The translations under genes were made by a program, and so were the position numbers. Below, piece by piece: positions 7,701 through 10,822 of a stretch of DNA of 10,822 nucleotides. The stretch spans positions 1-10,822 of the forward strand of contig CAKOLD010000031.1 of the NCBI GenBank assembly GCA_934096015.1, in the 5' to 3' direction. The DNA is from an uncultured Bacilli bacterium. Lineage in GTDB: Bacteria > Bacillota_I > Bacilli_A > RF39 > UBA660. Position 1 is the stretch's first letter. Every line of letters begins with the position of its first letter. Under the pieces are notes generated by a model, which saw only the letters and a program-made list of their open reading frames with translations, was not told the DNA's origin and did not search any database.

Positions 7701-9052
7701 TCAATAATCTTTTGAGGTAATTTCCTTCCAGGATTAATTAACTCATTAAATCTGTCAATTATTTCCCCATTTTTAATTAAAACTGCACCTATTTCAATAA
7801 TTGAATCAGTACCACCGGCATTAAACCCAGTCGTTTCTAAATCGAATACACAAAATGTAGTTTCCTTTAAATTATCATCAGTACCATTTTCTACAATTCT
7901 AATTGTATCATCTATTAAAGTAAGTTCAGTTCCATAAATAGCCTTAAACTTCTCGTTATCATCTTTTCCTTTATTATAATCAGTAACAAAATGATAGACA
8001 GCTGGAAATGATTGAACACCATTATGATCTGTAATTGCAATAGCCTTATGTCCAAAATTTAAAGCTTGTTTTAAAAGCTTCTTAGGATCACATATTCCAT
8101 CCATTTGACTCATATTTGTATGTGCATGTAATTCTATTCTTTTTTCCTCTTCTAAATCTTTTACATGAACATCTTGACTTTCAATTTCTTCCATATCTCT
8201 AATATTTAAAACTAAATCTTTAGCAAAATTATCATTTTTTACGTATCCCCTAATTCTATACCAAGAATTTTCTTTAATACTTTTACAAATACTTTTAAAT
8301 TCATCAGCATCCTTAGAAAATATTTTAGCAAGTATACTATCAGTTTTATCACTAATCTTCAAAGTTAATATCTTAAAAGCACTTTTAGTAGACTCAAAAA
8401 TATCACTTCCAAACACAAAAGCTTCTACAGTAACATTATTATCTTCTCCTATAATTTCATTTATTTTTAAAGGCTTACTTTTTATTGATTCTCCAACAAC
8501 AACCTTATATTTAGGAGCATCTTCTTTAATAATATCAACTTTATTCTCTTTTATTTCTTCTTTAACTTGATTATGTTTTTCTTCATTAATTACAGTATCA
8601 AGTTTAAAATCTCCATATCCATAATCTTTTAGATTTTTAATTATTTGCTTTTCTTTATCTAACAAAACCATTCTTTCTGCTTTATTAATAACTTCTACAC
8701 AAATAACTTCATCACTAATTTTAATTTCATTATCTAACAAACTAGACATAGAAGGATTATTAATAGCTAATTCTTTAACAAAATAATTAAAAGCATTTAA
8801 TACATCGTTTAAAGAGACTTCTTTAATACTAACATAAATATTAATCTCCTTAATATCATCAACACCATTTTTAGAGTGTTCCTTCAACTTTTTTAAAACA
8901 TCTATATCAATTGGTTTTAAAGCAACTAAAAAGACATCCCAAGTTTTAGCTTTTTTATTTACAACAACTTTATCAACACTAACATTTTTAAAGTCACTTT
9001 CTTCATATAAAAAATTTATTTTATTAAAAAATCTAACTAATACTTCATTCAT
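4736..9052 (-). CDS. polC: DNA polymerase III alpha subunit, PolC type
   Basis: This is the replicative DNA polymerase of low-GC Gram-positives, with built-in 3'-5' proofreading. At 1438 residues it is essentially the B. subtilis length. Domains in order: N-terminal domain (about 1-190), OB fold (about 198-295), PHP domain part one (LHAHTNMSQMDG 308-319, AITDHNG 339-345, GTEL), DnaQ-like exonuclease (D404 and E406 in FDLETTG, D490 in HNAKFD, H546 and D551 in HHRADYDAEG), PHP part two (GDVHH 716-720), the zinc site C901/C904/C931/C934, and the polymerase core. The core has GSRGSVGSS (873-881) and catalytic D960 and D962 in PDIDLNF plus D1085 in KLDILGHD. The chain ends QLSLF, the sliding-clamp binding pentapeptide. 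ATG 9052 has a GTGAGGT site and an extended -10 promoter upstream. No damage is seen. Confidence 0.98.
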   Translation of the reverse strand: MNEVLVRFFNKINFLYEESDFKNVSVDKVVVNKKAKTWDVFLVALKPIDIDVLKKLKEHSKNGVDDIKEINIYVSIKEVSLNDVLNAFNYFVKELAINNPSMSSLLDNEIKISDEVICVEVINKAERMVLLDKEKQIIKNLKDYGYGDFKLDTVINEEKHNQVKEEIKENKVDIIKEDAPKYKVVVGESIKSKPLKINEIIGEDNNVTVEAFVFGSDIFESTKSAFKILTLKISDKTDSILAKIFSKDADEFKSICKSIKENSWYRIRGYVKNDNFAKDLVLNIRDMEEIESQDVHVKDLEEEKRIELHAHTNMSQMDGICDPKKLLKQALNFGHKAIAITDHNGVQSFPAVYHFVTDYNKGKDDNEKFKAIYGTELTLIDDTIRIVENGTDDNLKETTFCVFDLETTGFNAGGTDSIIEIGAVLIKNGEIIDRFNELINPGRKLPQKIIEVTNITDDMLVDKDNEENAVKRFAAWFKNYPLVAHNAKFDMSFMKMAYQKYNMGELNNTVIDTLELSRALDTGFAKHGLSALVKRYDVPWDETAHHRADYDAEGTALVLAKMINKLYNQNYETINSMNNLVSKDEIHKYGRSYHVNLLAQNRVGLKNLFKLVSLANTKYLYKTPRILRSEIEKHREGLLVGSGCYLSEVFIEARSKSEEELTNIINFYDYVEVQPLECYSHLLDMNDFGNNLELMENIKKIVNTTISAGKLIVATGDVHHISSEDKIYREIIVNQKVPGGGRHPLNRSGVTVPSMHFRTTREMLDAFTFLDDDLVRDMVINNPKKIADTCEIIEVIIETGGIPFSPKIDNSVETVKNLVYTKAHSIYGDHLPELIEKRIESELTGIIKGGFDVIYLIAQKLVKHSNDDGYLVGSRGSVGSSFVATMMGITEVNPLPAHYVCKKCKTTIFELDGKVLGATYSSGFDLPDYKCPNCGETMDKQGQDMPFATFLGFDADKVPDIDLNFSGDNQASAHEYTKVLFGVDNVYRAGTIGTVAEKTAYGFVRGYCEEKGITLRSAEIERLAIGCTGVKRTTGQHPGGIVVIPGYMDVFDFTPFQYPADDPTSAWRTTHFDYHAIDQDVLKLDILGHDDPTVLRMLQDLSGIDVTEVPLDDKDTMSLFSSPKALGVTSEQIMCETGSLGIPEFGTKFVIGMLMDTKPTTFSELIKISGLSHGTDVWLGNAQDLIRNKIVDFKDVIGCRDDIMVYLMYHGLEPKKAFKIMEFVRKGKASKDPEGWALFEKDMQDAGIEEWFIKSCQKIKYMFPKAHAAAYVISAFRIAYFKVHYPIYYYAAYFSIRCADFDVESMIKGETAIRAKIEELEAKGFEATNKESNVLDVLYVALEMVCRGLKFKNINLNKSDSMKFVIDDDNNSLILPFRALDGLGEQVATNIVKEREKGAYISIEDVQNRGKVNQTAIEKLRLLGVLEGLPESSQLSLF

Positions 9053-9077
9053 GTCTTTACCTCACTAATCATCAACT

Positions 9078-9086
9078 ATTATATCA
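9078..9086 (-). promoter_or_regulatory. Extended -10 promoter before polC
   Basis: The minus strand reads TGATATAAT, a perfect extended -10 (TGnTATAAT). No good -35 box is found 16-18 bp upstream, which extended -10 promoters tolerate. Transcription would start near 9071, about 19 nt before the polC start, with the ribosome binding site in between. It overlaps the end region of the upstream small gene only slightly, so read-through from that gene may add to polC transcription. Confidence 0.55.
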
Positions 9087-9094
9087 AAAAAATA

Positions 9095-9238
9095 TTATTT
9101 TACCATCTCACAAGTATAATTATTATCTTCATCATTAACTGGAGTTACATTAAAAATATGTACCAACAAAATTAATATTAAAGTAATAACTATTATAATT
9201 AACATACTAAAATAAAACCATTTACTTGTTTTTTTCAA
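9095..9238 (-). CDS. Small single-pass membrane protein (47 aa)
   Basis: This is an open frame of 47 codons ending in TAA. The protein starts (M)KKTSKWFYFSM, has one hydrophobic segment of about 20 residues (about 10-29, rich in Ile and Leu), and ends in a short polar tail with PVNDEDNN and one cysteine. The basic N-terminus and acidic C-terminus predict an N-in, C-out anchor. I chose the TTG at 9238 because AAGGA (9246-9250) lies seven bases before it. An in-frame ATG at 9247 would add three residues but has no properly spaced ribosome binding site. The gene overlaps the last 17 bases of the 159-aa gene in another frame, suggesting coupled translation, and lies 42 bases before polC. I do not recognise the family. 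Small size and lack of homology evidence keep the confidence moderate. Confidence 0.6.
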   Translation of the reverse strand: MKKTSKWFYFSMLIIIVITLILILLVHIFNVTPVNDEDNNYTCEMVK

Positions 9239-9701
9239 AAATATCATCCTTAACTAATCTATTAAAATTAATAATATTAATTAATTTTTCGTAAATTTTA
9301 CTGTTTGGAAAATAACCACTCATTTTAGGAATAATCTCTTTTTTTCCTTTATAACCAATTTCTATTTCCATCATATCAAAGTAATCTAAATGACGTCTCA
9401 AAAAATGATCGTCATTTAAAAACATTTTATAAACCAGCAACAGTTCATGCAATCCTAAAATATCTTTATAAAAAAAATGATAAACAACATCATCAATTAA
9501 TGTTTCATACATAATACTATATTCATCTAAATTAATCACTTGATCATTAAAAACATTAATACATCCTTCTGGATTTTTAGTATATAAAATTTTTTTTATT
9601 GGATTACCACTCTTATCACACAATAATCCAGCATATAAATTTAAGATATAATGTTTTTTATTTAAATTTTTAATGTCAATTTCATTAATTAATTCTAACA
9701 T
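9222..9701 (-). CDS. Hypothetical protein, 159 aa, unrecognised family
   Basis: I do not recognise this protein. It has 159 residues, no signal peptide and no membrane segment, so it is probably cytoplasmic. The first half reads like beta strands (KKHYILNLYAGLLCDK, NPIKKILYTKN). The middle is helical and acidic with many aromatic residues (HFFYKDILGLHELLLVYK, RRHLDYFDMMEIEI), and the C-terminus is charged. Coding potential is good: ATG 9701 has AGGAGTG five bases upstream and an extended -10 promoter just beyond. It overlaps the following small membrane-protein gene, which is the only functional hint: the two may work together at the membrane. It lies downstream of a strong terminator, so it heads its own transcription unit, which may continue into polC. 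Confidence 0.8.
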   Translation of the reverse strand: MLELINEIDIKNLNKKHYILNLYAGLLCDKSGNPIKKILYTKNPEGCINVFNDQVINLDEYSIMYETLIDDVVYHFFYKDILGLHELLLVYKMFLNDDHFLRRHLDYFDMMEIEIGYKGKKEIIPKMSGYFPNSKIYEKLINIINFNRLVKDDIFEKNK

Positions 9702-9718
9702 AATATCACTCCTAAAAA

Positions 9719-9727
9719 ATTATAGCA
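9719..9727 (-). promoter_or_regulatory. Extended -10 promoter of the 159-aa gene
   Basis: The minus strand reads TGCTATAAT, a perfect extended -10, ending 17 bases before the ATG at 9701. Transcription would start only some 10 nt before the start codon, within or next to the AGGAGTG site, so the leader is extremely short. The region where a -35 box would lie is occupied by the preceding terminator hairpin. Confidence 0.5.
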
Positions 9728-9760
9728 TAAAAAAAGTGTGCTTAAAAGTTTAAGTACACT
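9728..9760 (-). terminator. Intrinsic terminator of the right-edge surface-protein gene
   Basis: On the minus strand the arms AGTGTACTTAA (9760-9750) and TTAAGCACACT (9745-9735) pair with one A-C mismatch around an ACTT loop and run into seven T (9735-9729). It starts six bases after the stop codon of the upstream gene. Confidence 0.85.
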
Positions 9761-9766
9761 AATATA

Positions 9767-10822
9767 TTAATTTATTACATATGGATTACTTTGAGTTCCA
9801 TTACCACTTGTTATTTCTACATCAGGTGAAAGTACCAACGCTGGTCTAGCTTCATAATAACCGCTAGTAACATCAGTACACATAAGCAATTTAGTAAGAA
9901 GAGGTTCATTTTCAGTGTAAACACATGCACCTGGAGAAATAGTTAATGTATAACTACCACCATCATTTAAATAATTTTTTGACTGATTAATATTATAATC
10001 ATTACCGCCAAAAATGATTTCATCTGCTGTTAATAACCCAACCTTATCTTTTACTTTTATCGCCTTGCTATTATCTAGTCCTGTCATATTACACTTTAAA
10101 GTGGGATTTTTTGTTTTAGTTATTCTGTCATACGCTCCAAAAAAATAATCTGTATAACTAGCATTTGTTGAATCATTTAATAAATTATTATTATCATCAT
10201 AATAAACTTTACTCGATATAGACATATCATTACACCACTCAGTTTCCATTAATTTATCAACATCTATTTTTTTAGAAAATTGTACATATCTATTTCCTTG
10301 ATTAAATATAATATCGTTAAAACTATAGCCTTCACCGTTTAGCCATGCATCTAAAAGAGTTTTAATATCACTCGTTTCATATTTAAATGCTTCAAGTATT
10401 TCACCTTTATGATTATCTTTATAATGAATCCAAATTTGAGTTGAAACTAAAGTTGAATAATCAGGATCGTTTGGATCAATAGGATCTTTTATAACGTTAG
10501 TCCCTTTAGAATAATTGTCAGAATTACATTCGTAAGTATCATCATCCAATATTATTTTTACACCACCATCACCTTGTACTCTAACAATTCTAAAGCACAT
10601 TCCTGAAAAGTTTACAAAATTATTATCAACAACACCTCTATAATAATAACTTGTTCCATAATCATCTTCTGTACTTGAGAGTACTGCCTCTGTTCCAGTT
10701 ATTACCGTTTTACTTGTTATATATTTTAAAGTACTTGTTGTTTCCGTACTTGTACCTGTTATTTTATAAATATTACTTCTGTTAGTGCTATTAGCAATTG
10801 TACTACTTGAACTTCCACTATA
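9767..10822 (-). CDS. C-terminal part of a large, probably extracellular repeat/adhesin-like protein (partial)
   Basis: The reading frame stays open to the right edge, giving the last 351 residues; the true start lies outside the window. The first 50 visible residues are about half Ser and Thr, like a stalk or linker. Then come YYYRG (59-63), NFVNFSG and MCFRIVRVQGDGG, followed by a mixed domain with LLTADEIIFGG (263-273), ISPG (295-298), ARPALVLSPDV (325-335) and a closing GNGTQSNPYVIN (340-351). From memory this set of motifs recurs in large secreted proteins of uncultured gut Firmicutes, and the ISPG...RPAL part recalls DUF6273-like (C-type-lectin/FGE-fold-like) domains; neither was checked. 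Six cysteines would suit disulphides outside the cell. There is no membrane segment or LPxTG in this part. The methionine at 10600 is not a start. A terminator follows. The function is unknown; binding or adhesion is only a guess. Confidence 0.8.
   Translation of the reverse strand, partial: YSGSSSSTIANSTNRSNIYKITGTSTETTSTLKYITSKTVITGTEAVLSSTEDDYGTSYYYRGVVDNNFVNFSGMCFRIVRVQGDGGVKIILDDDTYECNSDNYSKGTNVIKDPIDPNDPDYSTLVSTQIWIHYKDNHKGEILEAFKYETSDIKTLLDAWLNGEGYSFNDIIFNQGNRYVQFSKKIDVDKLMETEWCNDMSISSKVYYDDNNNLLNDSTNASYTDYFFGAYDRITKTKNPTLKCNMTGLDNSKAIKVKDKVGLLTADEIIFGGNDYNINQSKNYLNDGGSYTLTISPGACVYTENEPLLTKLLMCTDVTSGYYEARPALVLSPDVEITSGNGTQSNPYVIN

Noticed and set aside
9095..9247. ATG at 9247 as the start of the small membrane protein
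   Set aside because: AGG touches the ATG directly, leaving no usable spacing. The TTG at 9238 has AAGGA at seven bases. The ATG remains possible.
9767..10600. A 277-aa gene starting with the methionine at 10600
   Set aside because: The frame remains open for 74 further codons to the window edge, the motif YYYRG...NFSG runs into MCFRIVRV, and no ribosome binding site precedes 10600.
1..10822. Mycoplasma-type code with TGA as tryptophan
   Set aside because: All visible stops are TAA, tryptophans are TGG, and every gene is full length without reading through TGA.
1..10822. CRISPR array, insertion sequence, tRNA or riboswitch
   Set aside because: No regularly spaced repeats, transposase motifs, cloverleaf sequences or long structured leaders were found; all intergenic stretches are short.

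Overview
The window is strongly AT-rich bacterial DNA. PolC-type replicative polymerase, GGAGG-type ribosome binding sites and sigma-A-like promoters point to a low-GC Firmicutes (Bacilli) genome. Stop codons are all TAA, tryptophan is read from TGG, and no gene needs TGA as a sense codon, so a mycoplasma-type code is not indicated. The style of the two edge genes (a TYAYY signal-peptide end on the left; YYYRG...NFSG...RIVR and RPALVLSPDV...NPYVIN motifs on the right) resembles uncultured gut Bacilli/RF39-like genomes. That placement is tentative and rests on pattern memory only. Eight genes are visible, six of them complete by length; seven read leftwards and only the TetR regulator reads rightwards.

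Left edge (1-240): the first 32 complete codons of a gene for a protein with a secretion signal or membrane anchor. In front of it is a consensus TTGACA/TATAAT promoter whose spacer contains an unbroken run of 12 G. The spacer is now 20 bp, three more than the optimum. Slipped-strand changes in the run would move it through 16-18 bp, so this looks like a phase-variable (ON/OFF) promoter for a surface protein. It is the most notable signal in the window.

Middle-left (212-4058): an ABC exporter operon (ATPase, then a large double-FtsX permease ending in a hairpin terminator) is transcribed divergently from a TetR-family regulator. The two promoters have face-to-face -35 boxes 17 bp apart, so one bound regulator could plausibly control both directions. 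The likely unit is a TetR-regulated efflux or antimicrobial-peptide-resistance pump; the substrate cannot be told.

Middle-right (4071-9727): a leftward cluster of an unrecognised 159-aa protein, an overlapping 47-aa single-pass membrane protein, polC (1438 aa, full length with all catalytic motifs) and a class I glutamine-amidotransferase-like peptidase C26 hydrolase. Gaps are very short and the cluster ends in a terminator. There are extended -10 promoters before the 159-aa gene and before polC. polC lacks its usual Firmicutes neighbours (rasP, proS, rimP, nusA).

Right edge (9728-10822): the C-terminal 351 residues of a large, Ser/Thr-rich, probably extracellular protein whose beginning lies outside the window, followed by a good intrinsic terminator. 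Its reading frame stays open to the window edge, so the methionine codon at 10600 is internal.

There is no gene-free stretch longer than about 300 bases. No tRNA, rRNA, CRISPR array, insertion sequence, attachment site or replication origin was seen.
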